Assembly (NCBI RefSeq): GCF_900156895.1
Contig: NZ_FTPD01000015.1
Span: 124,001-188,000, forward strand
Length of the DNA: 64,000 nt
Source of the DNA: Mesorhizobium prunaredense
GTDB taxonomy: Bacteria; Pseudomonadota; Alphaproteobacteria; Rhizobiales; Rhizobiaceae
Reading direction: 5' to 3'
The stretch's first letter is position 1. The number at the start of each line of letters is the position of its first letter. The notes beneath the pieces are model-generated. The model was not told where the DNA came from. It did no database searches and saw nothing but the letters and a program-made list of their open reading frames with translations. Of this stretch, positions 1-8,608 are shown piece after piece. The position numbers and the translations under genes are program-made.

Positions 1-2
1 CC

Positions 3-2192
3 ATGGAGCGCAGGCTTGCGGCGATACTTGCCGCTGACATCGTTGGCTACAGCCGCCTTATGGAAGCCGATGAGGCGGATACCCTCGCGCGCCTGAAGAG
101 CACCCGCGAGAACCTGATCAATCCGAAGATCGCCGCTCATAAGGGGCGCATCGTGAAGCTCATGGGCGACGGCGCGCTGATAGAATTCTCCAGCGTGGTC
201 GACGCGGTCGGTTGCGCCGTCGAAATCCAGCGGACGATGGCGGAGTGCAACGCCGAACTGCCGAAGGAAAAACAACTCGAATTCCGCATTGGCGTAAACC
301 TTGGCGATGTAATTGTCGAAGGGCAGGATATCTATGGCGACGGCGTGAATGTCGCGGCGAGACTGGAAGGATTGGCCGAACCCGGGGGCGTCCTAATTTC
401 AGGAACGGCATTCGATCAGGTCGAGAGAAAGCTGGATTTTGAGTTCGAATTTTTGGGTGAACAAAAGCTCAAGAACATCGAAAAACCTGTTCGCCTGTAT
501 CGGGTAGGCCCGCGGGCACGCGCCGCGTCCGGAACAGTTCCAGCAAAACGCAAACGTCATATCGAATGGCGCCGGCTGACAGTCGCGGCGACGGCGCTGA
601 TCCTGATCGCCGGAGGTGTAGCGCTTTGGAAGGTGGTCGGGGACGGTTCAGGACCGCCGGTCGAGGTGGCCTCCAGGGAAAGAATGGCGCTCCCGCTGCC
701 CGATAAGCCGTCAGTCGCCGTGCTCCCGTTCACCAACATGTCCGACGAGGCGGGGCAAGAGGCCTTTACTGACGGCATGACCGATGACTTGATCACCGAC
801 CTTTCCAAGGTTTCCGGCCTCTTCGTGATCGCGCGAAACTCGACATTCGTTTACCGCGGCAAGCCGGTAAAAATCAGCCAGGTCGCCGAAGAACTTGGCG
901 TCCGTTACGTCCTCGAAGGGAGCGTCCGTCGCGCCGGCGAGCAGGTGCGAGTCAACGCCCAGCTCATCGATGCCCTCACCGGCGGGCATGTGTGGGCGGA
1001 CAGGTTCGATGGAAACGTCGCCGATATTTTTGCGGTCCAGGACGTTTTTGTCGCAAAGATCGTCGAAGCGTTGAAGGTCAATCTCACCACCACCGAAAAA
1101 ACGGAAATTGCCCGCGCCAAGCCGGACAACATTGCAGCCAAGGAAGCTTTCGAAGAGGGTTGGAGCCTTTATCTCCGTTACAACGCAAAGGACACAGCTG
1201 CCGCCATCACTTCCTTGAAAAAAGCAACCGAACTTGATCCCGAATATGGGCGCGCTTATGCCGCCCTGGCGCTGGCCTACTTCCGCGTCGTTGAGTCACT
1301 CTGGGGTAAAGAACTCGGTAGGGACGAACCATATTTCTGGTGGGGAGCTCACGATTACGTAGAGCTGGCCAAGAAATATCCAACGTCACTGTCTTATACG
1401 GTCGAGGCATCGCGAGATGCATATGAAGGTCGAACCGAAGACGCACGCAGGAATGCCGGTCGAGCGATTGCATTGGATCCCAACGACCCCGAAGCACACA
1501 TAGCAACGGCTTGGGCGCTGACGATCTCAGGCGAACCTGCCGAGGCGCTGAATTTCGTCGCGACCGCCATGCGGCTCAACCCGAACTATCCAAGCCACTA
1601 CGTTCTCGCTCGTGGATTGGCGCTTTTTGCAATGGGCGATCTGAAACAAGCGGCTGAGGTGTTCGGAGAAGGGGTCAGGCGAAACCCAGACGCAACTGCG
1701 CTCTTTCTACCTCTCAGTTCCGTGCTGGCGCAGCTCGGTCGCCGGGAAGAAGCGAGGCAAATGCTGGAGAAGTTCCGGCCCGGCATAGGCCAGAAAGGCC
1801 TCGAAAACATTCCCGACACCTTACACCTCTCGTTCAAATCGGATTATGAGCACGCAAGCGTCCGGGAGCGCCTGAATGACGGCGTCCGTATCGCTGCGCT
1901 GCCTCTGGACGTCACCGTTACGAGCCTGGAAGCAGAGCTTGAGACCGGCAATCCCCTTTCCCAGCTATACGCAACGAGGCGACTGGGCTGGTTTGGACCA
2001 GCGGCAGCACAAGCCGTTCCGACTCTGGTCGAGGCGCTCAAGGTTGAGCATCTCCGCCGGGAGGCCATCGAGGCGCTGGGAAAGATCGGGCCTCCGGCAC
2101 GAGCTGCGATACCTGCGCTCGTGGCACTCCAGAATGAAGCTCTGGTTGGCATTTACGCAAAGGACGCGCTGTCCAGAATCAGAGACAATTGA
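3..2192 (+). CDS. Class III adenylate/guanylate cyclase with TolB/FlgO-like, TPR and HEAT-like regions
   Basis: This 729-residue protein starts at the ATG at base 3, which fits the family's usual MERRLAAILAAD opening. Residues 1-170 form a class III nucleotide cyclase domain that makes cyclic AMP or GMP. The metal-binding aspartates lie in AADIVGYSRLM (D12) and MGDGA (D56), and the GVNVAARLE segment carries the transition-state Asn/Arg. A single membrane helix spans about 196-212. A TolB/FlgO-like segment (PSVAVLPFTNMS, about 236-340) precedes TPR-like helices to about 620, and the last 80 residues look like HEAT repeats. The cyclase is therefore predicted cytosolic with the remainder across the membrane. 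It is a single gene with no obvious operon partner, and its substrate nucleotide is not determined here. Confidence 0.85.
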   Translation: MERRLAAILAADIVGYSRLMEADEADTLARLKSTRENLINPKIAAHKGRIVKLMGDGALIEFSSVVDAVGCAVEIQRTMAECNAELPKEKQLEFRIGVNLGDVIVEGQDIYGDGVNVAARLEGLAEPGGVLISGTAFDQVERKLDFEFEFLGEQKLKNIEKPVRLYRVGPRARAASGTVPAKRKRHIEWRRLTVAATALILIAGGVALWKVVGDGSGPPVEVASRERMALPLPDKPSVAVLPFTNMSDEAGQEAFTDGMTDDLITDLSKVSGLFVIARNSTFVYRGKPVKISQVAEELGVRYVLEGSVRRAGEQVRVNAQLIDALTGGHVWADRFDGNVADIFAVQDVFVAKIVEALKVNLTTTEKTEIARAKPDNIAAKEAFEEGWSLYLRYNAKDTAAAITSLKKATELDPEYGRAYAALALAYFRVVESLWGKELGRDEPYFWWGAHDYVELAKKYPTSLSYTVEASRDAYEGRTEDARRNAGRAIALDPNDPEAHIATAWALTISGEPAEALNFVATAMRLNPNYPSHYVLARGLALFAMGDLKQAAEVFGEGVRRNPDATALFLPLSSVLAQLGRREEARQMLEKFRPGIGQKGLENIPDTLHLSFKSDYEHASVRERLNDGVRIAALPLDVTVTSLEAELETGNPLSQLYATRRLGWFGPAAAQAVPTLVEALKVEHLRREAIEALGKIGPPARAAIPALVALQNEALVGIYAKDALSRIRDN

Positions 2193-2331
2193 TGGACCCT
2201 GGACGCGCGCCAGGGATTTCCGCTTGTGGCCCAACCGCGACCTGCTGCGATGTAGGCTCCGGAGCCGCTGTTGGGGGACAAGGAGACATCAAACGCGTCC
2301 AGTCCGCCATCCCAATTGACGAGTACACGGC

Positions 2332-3957
2332 CTAGGCGAACCACCAGCGTTCGGCGATCTTCGACCCGTCCATCGGCCAGTTCGACGCCAACTCGCCATG
2401 GGCGAGAGCCTTGGTGTGGGCATCGACATAGGAGTTGAAGACGAGGTTGATGAGCCCGCCCTCGTCATGCAGCAATTGCTGCATTTCGGCATACATGCCG
2501 GCGCGCTTGGTATCGTCGGTCTCCGAGCGGGCGGCGACGAGCAGCTCATTAAAGCGCGGATTTTTCCAGAACGTTTCGTTCCACAGCGCTTCCGCCGCAT
2601 AGGCGGTGGTGAACATCCAGTCGCACGTCGGCCGGCCGGCCCAGTAAGAGGCGTAGAACGGCTTCTGGAGCCAGACATTGTTCCAGTAGCCGTCGTTGGG
2701 CTCCCGGATCACATTCAGGTTGAGGCCGGCGGCGCGGGCATGCTCCTGCCAGAGGAAAGCGGAGTCGGTAGCACCCGTGAACCCGGCATCCGCGACCGAC
2801 AGGTCGAACTGGGTGTTCTCGGCCCCCGCCTTCTTGAGCAGGCTCTTGACCATGTCGGGGTCGTAGACGTGCTTCGGCTGCGGATCGATCGCGAACTTGA
2901 CGGTCGGTGCGATCGGATTGTCGTTGCCGATGGCGCCGTGGCCAAGAAACACCTTCCGTACGATCTCGTCGCGATTGAGCGAGTACTTCAACGCATTGCG
3001 CACATCGGGATTGTCGAAGGGCGCCTTCTGGACGTTCATGACATAGACGTAGTGGCCGTAGCCCGTCGTCTCTGAGATCACGAGATCGGGGTTCTGCTTC
3101 AGAATGTCGAGCGTCTTCAGATCGCAGCGATCCATGTAGTGGACTTCGCCGGTGTTGAGCGCGTTGGTGCGCGCCCTTACATCATTGATCGCCAGGTATT
3201 CGACACGGTCGAACCAGCCCTTGTCGGATTTGAAGTAGTTCGGGTTCTTGTTAAAGGTGGCGATGACGCCGGGCTCGAATTTCTCGAGCATATAGGGGCC
3301 GGTGCGGATGCCCGACTCCCAGTCGACGCCGCCCTCTCTCGCCGGCATGACCGGGATGTCCGATATGATGTAGGGGAAGTCGGCATTGCCGCCGTCGAGT
3401 TCGAACACCACCGTCTCGGCACCGTCGGCGACGACGTTGTTGACCGAAGCCAAGAGCGATTTCGCCACCGATCTCGTGCCCTCGATGGTGTGATGCCTGA
3501 CCGAGGCCACGACATCGTCGGCGGTAACCGTCTTGCCATTGTGAAAGGTGGCGCCTTTCCTCAGTTTGAACACCCACTTCTTGGCGCCGTCTGACGGCTC
3601 GAAGCTCTCGGCGAGGTCGGGGACCACGTTGCCCTTGGCATCGATCTCGGTCAGGCCGTTCGACAAGGTTCCCCCTAGCGCGGTGACGGTGAACGGGTTG
3701 ACGTAGAGACCCGGGTCCATCGAATCGGTGGCGGCGCCATCGCTGATGCCGATCTTCAAGGTGCCGCCCTTCTTGGGCTCGGCGCGCACCGCCTGGACGA
3801 ACATCGCATTGGCGGCCGTGGCGGTAAGGCCGGCGGCGAGCGCCAGCTGAACAAAGTCACGACGCGAAACCCTGCCTTTCGCGGCAAGCTTGGCGGCCGA
3901 CTGCAGCTTCGTTTCAAATTCCGTCACAGATGCTCTCTCCCTCGAACGGAAGATCAT
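2332..3957 (-). CDS. ABC transporter substrate-binding protein, peptide/opine family (SBP_bac_5)
   Basis: This is a 541-residue periplasmic solute-binding protein of the dipeptide/oligopeptide/nickel class. A twin-arginine motif (SRRDFV) followed by a hydrophobic stretch and AxA near residues 30-57 suggests Tat export. The mature part opens with KKGGTLKIGI, typical of the family, and contains the conserved FxLRKGATFHNG segment. Length is normal. A GTG at 3927 preceded by GAGGGAGAG is a possible alternative start. No permease or ATPase gene lies beside it, so it is an orphan binding protein that may feed a permease elsewhere, for example the peptide-type system at 48.6-53.9 kb. The ligand cannot be read from sequence. 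Confidence 0.85.
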   Translation of the reverse strand: MIFRSRERASVTEFETKLQSAAKLAAKGRVSRRDFVQLALAAGLTATAANAMFVQAVRAEPKKGGTLKIGISDGAATDSMDPGLYVNPFTVTALGGTLSNGLTEIDAKGNVVPDLAESFEPSDGAKKWVFKLRKGATFHNGKTVTADDVVASVRHHTIEGTRSVAKSLLASVNNVVADGAETVVFELDGGNADFPYIISDIPVMPAREGGVDWESGIRTGPYMLEKFEPGVIATFNKNPNYFKSDKGWFDRVEYLAINDVRARTNALNTGEVHYMDRCDLKTLDILKQNPDLVISETTGYGHYVYVMNVQKAPFDNPDVRNALKYSLNRDEIVRKVFLGHGAIGNDNPIAPTVKFAIDPQPKHVYDPDMVKSLLKKAGAENTQFDLSVADAGFTGATDSAFLWQEHARAAGLNLNVIREPNDGYWNNVWLQKPFYASYWAGRPTCDWMFTTAYAAEALWNETFWKNPRFNELLVAARSETDDTKRAGMYAEMQQLLHDEGGLINLVFNSYVDAHTKALAHGELASNWPMDGSKIAERWWFA

Positions 3958-4482
3958 GCGAGACCCTCGGCGGCCCGAGAGACTTTAGGACGATAGCACA
4001 ACAGCCATTCCCGAGCTAACGAGGAACCTCCGGCCGTACGGTCGGACTCGTGTCCTCTCGCTTGCTCCCGCGCGGACTTGGGCCTCGCCCGGGGCGGATG
4101 GATCGGTCGATATCCAGTTCGTTGGCTGCGACGGAAATTGCCAACCTGTATTTTCGATTACACCTGGCTGGAGTTACTGGGTCCGCCTCTATCACCCGCG
4201 CACGCAAATTTTAGACCGCATGGGTATTCTCGGAGCCGAAGCTGATGAATTGATATGAGGACGTCGAATGTCCGCTCTTCCAAAGCTGCCCTGGAATCGC
4301 TTTCGCTAATGTCCGTTTCTGGCGCTACTTGCCCGTTCAGGTGGCCGCTACAGTTGATTGCGAGCGGCCCCGGGCAGTCTTTCGAATCGAACGCCCAACA
4401 GAATCATCATTTGTTCTCGCTTAGCGTTGTTTGGCGTACCTTCAACGCGATGCCCTCCACATGATCTTGCGCGATTGGACAG
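3958..4482. other. Intergenic region without a convincing gene
   Basis: These 525 bases separate the binding-protein gene and dusA. The region holds only short open frames (for example 4016-4207 on the minus strand) with no family resemblance. The motif AATGTCCG occurs twice, near 4266 and 4308, as in degenerate rhizobial intergenic repeats, but I cannot define a repeat unit. The promoter of the binding-protein gene probably lies at the left end. Confidence 0.4.
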
Positions 4483-5484
4483 TCAGGCTGCTTCGGCGTC
4501 CGTCCCGCTAAAATCGACTGCGGCGAAGGCCGCCTTCAGCACATCGGGTCCGGCGCCGGGCCTTGTCGCATCGGTCGAAAGGATCTGCCGGTAACGGCGC
4601 GCACCGGGTAGACCGTGGAACAGGCCGACCATGTGACGGGTGACATGGCCAAGCCGCCCGCCCCGCTCGATATGGCGTACCGCATAATCCGCCATGGCAT
4701 CGATCAGCGCAGCAAAATCGAACGTTTTGGGTGTGTCGTCGTAAAACGCCGCGTCCACGCCTGCCAGAATGCCCGGCGTGTGATAGGCGGCGCGGCCGAG
4801 CATGGCGCCGTCGACATGATCAATGTGGTCAAGCGCCTCTTCAAGAGATTGAATGCCGCCGTTGATCCCAATGAAGTTGTTTGGATTTTTGGCCTTCAGC
4901 CGATACACCCTGTTGTAGTCGAGCGGCGGGATGTCGCGGTTTTCCTTCGGGCTCAGCCCTTCCAGCCACGCCTTGCGGGCATGCACCCACAGCGCGTCGG
5001 CGCCGGCCGCGAAAACCCCGTCCGTCAACGTATCGAGCGCCGGCTCGGGATCCTGCTCGTCGACGCCGATGCGGCATTTGACGGTAACCGGAATGCTGAC
5101 AAAACCCTTCATCGCCGCGACGCAATCGGCGACCAGGTCCGGGGCTTTCATCAGGCAGGCGCCGAACGTGCCCGACTGGACGCGGTCGGACGGGCAGCCG
5201 ACATTGAGGTTGATCTCGTCATAGCCGAAGGCTTCGCCGACGCGGGCCGCCTCGGCAAGCTTTTGCGGATCGGAGCCGCCGAGCTGCAACGCGACCGGAT
5301 GTTCCGTATCATCGAAGCCGAGCAAGCGCTCGCGCTCGCCGTGGATGACCGCGTCGGCCACCACCATCTCGGTGTAGAGCAAGGCCCGGCGCGTCAACTG
5401 GCGATGGAGGAACCGGCAATGCCGGTCCGTCCAATCCATCATCGGCGCGATGGAAATTTTATGATTTTTCTCAAACATATGCAA
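4483..5484 (-). CDS. dusA: tRNA-dihydrouridine(20/20a) synthase DusA
   Basis: DusA reduces uridine 20/20a in the tRNA D-loop using FMN and NADPH. The 333-residue protein has the family opening SIAPMMDWTDRHCRFLHR, the substrate/FMN segment LNVGCPSDRVQSGTFGACLM with the catalytic Cys in NVGCPS, the phosphate-binding GINGGI, and MLGRAAYHTP. Length and motif order are standard for DusA rather than DusB or DusC. It is a housekeeping gene on its own, with a degenerate gene fragment upstream. The start at 5484 (MHMFEKNHK) could also be the ATG two codons later. Confidence 0.95.
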   Translation of the reverse strand: MHMFEKNHKISIAPMMDWTDRHCRFLHRQLTRRALLYTEMVVADAVIHGERERLLGFDDTEHPVALQLGGSDPQKLAEAARVGEAFGYDEINLNVGCPSDRVQSGTFGACLMKAPDLVADCVAAMKGFVSIPVTVKCRIGVDEQDPEPALDTLTDGVFAAGADALWVHARKAWLEGLSPKENRDIPPLDYNRVYRLKAKNPNNFIGINGGIQSLEEALDHIDHVDGAMLGRAAYHTPGILAGVDAAFYDDTPKTFDFAALIDAMADYAVRHIERGGRLGHVTRHMVGLFHGLPGARRYRQILSTDATRPGAGPDVLKAAFAAVDFSGTDAEAA

Positions 5485-5654
5485 TCGTTTCCTAAAGCAT
5501 CACTGCACCAAATCAGGCCCACATTGCTGATTTTTCCGGTGCTGTGTCAATCGAAAGCAGTCCGAAATCATGCATGCTGGAGCCCTAACCCCACAAGTAC
5601 ATTTGGAACTTGATCCCATCTTATGTTGGGCAGGACGGTTCAGCTTTGCAGTAT

Positions 5655-5908
5655 CAGCAATTCCTCGCTCGACGAGCAGAACACCGTGTAAAGCCGCACC
5701 CTGCAAGGTCCTCACGGCCTTCTCGGTGGCTTCGGATCAATATCGTAGAGACGCACGGTGTCGATGCCGCAGATCGCCTGAAAGGCGATTGCCTGGAACT
5801 GGCACTGTGCCCTTTGCCAATCGGAGCCATCTTGCGGGCTCCACCGGGCGCAAGATAGCTTGCCTTCAGCCCCGACATCGCGGCCTTCCGAAATCGCAAT
5901 ATCGCTCC
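5655..5908 (-). pseudogene. Ornithine cyclodeaminase fragment with two frameshifts
   Basis: Conceptual translation on the minus strand, changing frame twice, gives a continuous stretch like the NAD-binding middle of ornithine cyclodeaminase/mu-crystallin proteins. One frame reads RKAAMSGLKASYLAPGGARK then MAPIGKG; the next reads AQCQFQAIAFQAICGID then TVRLYDID; the third reads EATEKAVRTLQGAALHG. The family has IGNGAQSEFQAIAFKA and LYDIDPEATEKA at these places. The shifts fit loss of one G at about 5810-5812 and one at about 5734. The N-terminus and most of the C-terminus are missing, and the fragment ends against the 3' end of pcaF. I infer a decayed remnant from an earlier rearrangement. Confidence 0.75.
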
Positions 5909-5926
5909 AGCCCGTCGCCCACTCGT

Positions 5927-7129
5927 CTAAACTCGCTGCAGTGCGATAGCGATCCCTTGCCCCACCCCAATGCACATCGTCGCCAGGGCGTATTTCTTCC
6001 CAAGGGAGGCGAGTTCGAGCGCCGCGGTTCCAGTTATCCTCGCGCCACTCATGCCCAAGGGGTGCCCCAAGGCGATGGCGCCACCGTTGGGATTCACGTG
6101 GCTTGCGTTCTCAGGGATGCCCAGATCCCGAAGCACGGCGATGGCCTGACTCCCGAAAGCCTCGTTGAGTTCGATCACCTCGAACTCCGCCGGTGCAATC
6201 CCAAGGCGAGCGCAAAGCTTCTTGGTGGCCGGTGCCGGACCAATGCCCATGATGCGAGGTGCCACGCCGGCCGCCGCCCCACCCAGTATGCGGGCAATCG
6301 GCGTAAGCCCGTAACGTCTGGCGGCCGCCTCCGTCGCGATAATGAGTGCTGCGGCGCCGTCGTTCACTCCCGAGGCGTTGCCGGCGGTGACGCTGCCGCC
6401 AGCGAACAACGGCTTGAGCTTGGCCAGGGTTTCCATTGTGGTGCCGGCTCGAGGGTGCTCGTCCAGTTCGACGGGAATCGCGTCCCCCTTCTTCTGAGGG
6501 ACCATTACCGGGACGATTTCCCGGGCAAGCCTCCCTCTCATTTGCGCGGCGATGGCCTTGTCCTGGCTGCGCACCGCAAAGGCATCCTGCGCCTCGCGCG
6601 ACACGCCGAAGTCCCGCGCGACGTTCTCACCGGTCTCGGGCATAGAATCCATGCCGTACTGCTCCTTCATCAGCGGGTTGACGAAGCGCCAGCCGATGGT
6701 CGTGTCGTAGATCTCGGCATTGCGAGTGAAAGCCATCTCGGCCTTGGGCAGCACGAACGGCGCTCGGCTCATGGACTCGACGCCGCCGGCGATGACCAAC
6801 TCCGCCTCACCGGACTTGACCGCGCGGGCTGCGGTGATCACCGCATCCATTCCGGATCCACAGAGGCGATTGATTGTCGTGCCAGGGATGCTCACAGGCA
6901 GGCCGGCCAAGAGCGAACTCATACGAGCAACGTTCCGGTTGTCTTCGCCGGCTTGATTGGCACAACCCAAGATCACGTCGTCGACCGCGTCCCAATCGAC
7001 GCCTGAGTTCTCAGCGACCAGCGCCCTGAGGGGAACGGCGCCCAGGTCGTCCGCTCGAACTGAGGACAGGACGCCGCCGAAGCGGCCGATGGGCGTGCGC
7101 TTGTAGGCGCAGATGAAGGCTTCGCTCAT
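5927..7129 (-). CDS. pcaF: 3-oxoadipyl-CoA thiolase (beta-ketoadipyl-CoA thiolase)
   Basis: PcaF cleaves 3-oxoadipyl-CoA with CoA into succinyl-CoA and acetyl-CoA, the last step of the beta-ketoadipate pathway. The 400-residue protein has all thiolase catalytic residues: Cys90 in NRLCGSGMDA, His356 in GGAIALGHPLG and Cys386 in MCIGVGQG. The opening MSEAFICAYKRTPIGRFGG and GCANQAGEDNRNVARM are typical of PcaF rather than biosynthetic thiolases. I chose the ATG at 7129, one base after the pcaJ stop, over an in-frame upstream extension. It is the third gene of a pcaI-pcaJ-pcaF operon. Confidence 0.93.
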   Translation of the reverse strand: MSEAFICAYKRTPIGRFGGVLSSVRADDLGAVPLRALVAENSGVDWDAVDDVILGCANQAGEDNRNVARMSSLLAGLPVSIPGTTINRLCGSGMDAVITAARAVKSGEAELVIAGGVESMSRAPFVLPKAEMAFTRNAEIYDTTIGWRFVNPLMKEQYGMDSMPETGENVARDFGVSREAQDAFAVRSQDKAIAAQMRGRLAREIVPVMVPQKKGDAIPVELDEHPRAGTTMETLAKLKPLFAGGSVTAGNASGVNDGAAALIIATEAAARRYGLTPIARILGGAAAGVAPRIMGIGPAPATKKLCARLGIAPAEFEVIELNEAFGSQAIAVLRDLGIPENASHVNPNGGAIALGHPLGMSGARITGTAALELASLGKKYALATMCIGVGQGIAIALQRV

Positions 7130-7130
7130 T

Positions 7131-7802
7131 CTAGACCTCCGGAACAATCAGGTCGCCGACCGCGCCGTCGACGAGAAGCTCGGCACCCGTTACCGCTTGC
7201 AGGACGTCGAGACTGAGCTTGGGAAGCTTCTCGCGCAGCACGAAGCGCCGGCTCTCGATGTCAACAACGGCAAGGCTGGTATAGACGCGGGTGACGCAGC
7301 CAACGCCGGTCAGCGGCAGGCCGCAGCGCTTGACCAACTTGGGGCGCCCGTCCTTCGTCACGTGGTCGGTGATCACAGCAACGCGCTTGGCGCCATGCAC
7401 CAGATCCATCGCACCGCCGACGGCCGGCACGCCCTTCGGGCCCGTCGACCAATTGGCGAGGTCGCCATTTGCAGCCACTTCGTAGGCACCCAGGATGGCG
7501 ACGTCGAGATGGCCGCCGCGGACCATGGCGAAGCTGTCGGCATGATGGAAGAAGGCTGCGCCGGGCTTGAGCGTGATTGCCTTCTTGCCAGCGTTGATCA
7601 GGTCCCAATCCTCCTCACCCTCCGGCGGACTTTCCCCGAAGTTGAGCACGCCGTTCTCGGTGTGAAAGATCGCTTGCCGGCCGGGTGGTTGGAATTTCGC
7701 GACCATCTCAGGAAAGCCGATGCCCAAGTTCACATAGGCGCCGTCGGCAATGTCCTGAGCGGCTCGCCAGGCGATCTGGGCGTTGGTGAGTTTCTCAGTC
7801 AT
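7131..7802 (-). CDS. pcaJ: 3-oxoadipate CoA-transferase subunit B
   Basis: PcaJ is the catalytic beta subunit that transfers CoA from succinyl-CoA to 3-oxoadipate. The 223-residue protein carries the catalytic glutamate in HTENGVLNFG (Glu49), which forms the glutamyl-CoA thioester, and the family segments NLGIGFPEMV and GGAMDLVHGAKR. It overlaps pcaI by four bases (ATGA), indicating translational coupling, and is followed after one base by pcaF. Together the three genes convert the product of the maleylacetate reductase encoded at 13.3 kb to central metabolites. Confidence 0.93.
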   Translation of the reverse strand: MTEKLTNAQIAWRAAQDIADGAYVNLGIGFPEMVAKFQPPGRQAIFHTENGVLNFGESPPEGEEDWDLINAGKKAITLKPGAAFFHHADSFAMVRGGHLDVAILGAYEVAANGDLANWSTGPKGVPAVGGAMDLVHGAKRVAVITDHVTKDGRPKLVKRCGLPLTGVGCVTRVYTSLAVVDIESRRFVLREKLPKLSLDVLQAVTGAELLVDGAVGDLIVPEV

Positions 7803-8521
7803 GCGTACGCCACCCCAGCCCGCATGAGGGCTTCTTCCTGTTGGGCATCGGTGATTTGCACGATGCGGTTGACGAAAATTCCGGGTGTAACAACCTGCTC
7901 CGGGTCGATTCCATCGGGAGCCACGATCTTCGAGGCCTGGACGATGGTCACCCGGGCAGCGGCCGCCATCAGGGGCGAGAAGTTCCGCGCCGCTTTGCGG
8001 TAGGTGAGGTTGCCCATGGTGTCGGCCAGTTCGGCCTTGATCAGGGCTGCGTCCGCCTTGAGCCAGCGTTCCTGCACGTACATGCGACCATCAAACTCGG
8101 CGACCGGCTTGCCCTCGGCCAAGTCGGTGCCGAAGCTCGTCGGCGTGTAGAAGGCCGGAATGCCCGCGCCGCCGGCGCGGATGCGCTCGGCCAGCGTTCC
8201 CTGCGGCACGAGCTCGAGCCCGATCTGGCCGGCAAGATACTTCTCGGTGAAGGCGCGAGGATCGGCTGAGCGCGGAAACGAGCAAACCATCTTCGCGACC
8301 ATGCCGGCGTCGATCATCGCCGCGATCCCGATCCGCCCATTGCCGGCATTGTTGTTGATCACGATGAGTCCTTTGGGAGACCCGGTGGCGCGGAACCGGT
8401 CGACCAGAGCATGGAGGAGTTCGATCGGCGCACCTGAGCCGCCAAATCCACCAACCATCAGCGTCATTCCGTCTTCGATCCCGGCTACCGCGGTGGCGAG
8501 ATGGGGAACTATCTTGTCCAT
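7799..8521 (-). CDS. pcaI: 3-oxoadipate CoA-transferase subunit A
   Basis: This is the alpha subunit of the 3-oxoadipate:succinyl-CoA transferase. The 240-residue protein has the CoA-transferase family I motif GGFGGSGAPIELL near residues 24-36 and the NNNAGNG signature. It overlaps pcaJ by four bases, and the two subunits form the active heteromer. It is the first gene of the pcaIJF operon. The preceding gene on the same strand is the chimeric SDR at 8609-9304, 87 bases away, so pcaIJF could also be read from further upstream. No PcaR/PcaQ gene is adjacent. Confidence 0.92.
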   Translation of the reverse strand: MDKIVPHLATAVAGIEDGMTLMVGGFGGSGAPIELLHALVDRFRATGSPKGLIVINNNAGNGRIGIAAMIDAGMVAKMVCSFPRSADPRAFTEKYLAGQIGLELVPQGTLAERIRAGGAGIPAFYTPTSFGTDLAEGKPVAEFDGRMYVQERWLKADAALIKAELADTMGNLTYRKAARNFSPLMAAAARVTIVQASKIVAPDGIDPEQVVTPGIFVNRIVQITDAQQEEALMRAGVAYA

Positions 8522-8608
8522 AAAGCAATCCTTCGCGGCCGACGCCGCAACCCAAAGCGACGTTGCATCAACCGGGCGCGCGGGCTGGTCCCCGTGCGCC
8601 CATGAAAC

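Noticed and set aside
4016..4207. 63-codon minus-strand frame in the gap before dusA
   Set aside because: Short, Arg/Pro-rich, no recognisable motif or start signal.
5570..7006. 478-codon open frame on the plus strand opposite pcaF
   Set aside because: It lies antisense to a thiolase with all catalytic residues, has no recognisable motifs and high Arg/Gly/Pro content, as expected of a GC-rich shadow frame.
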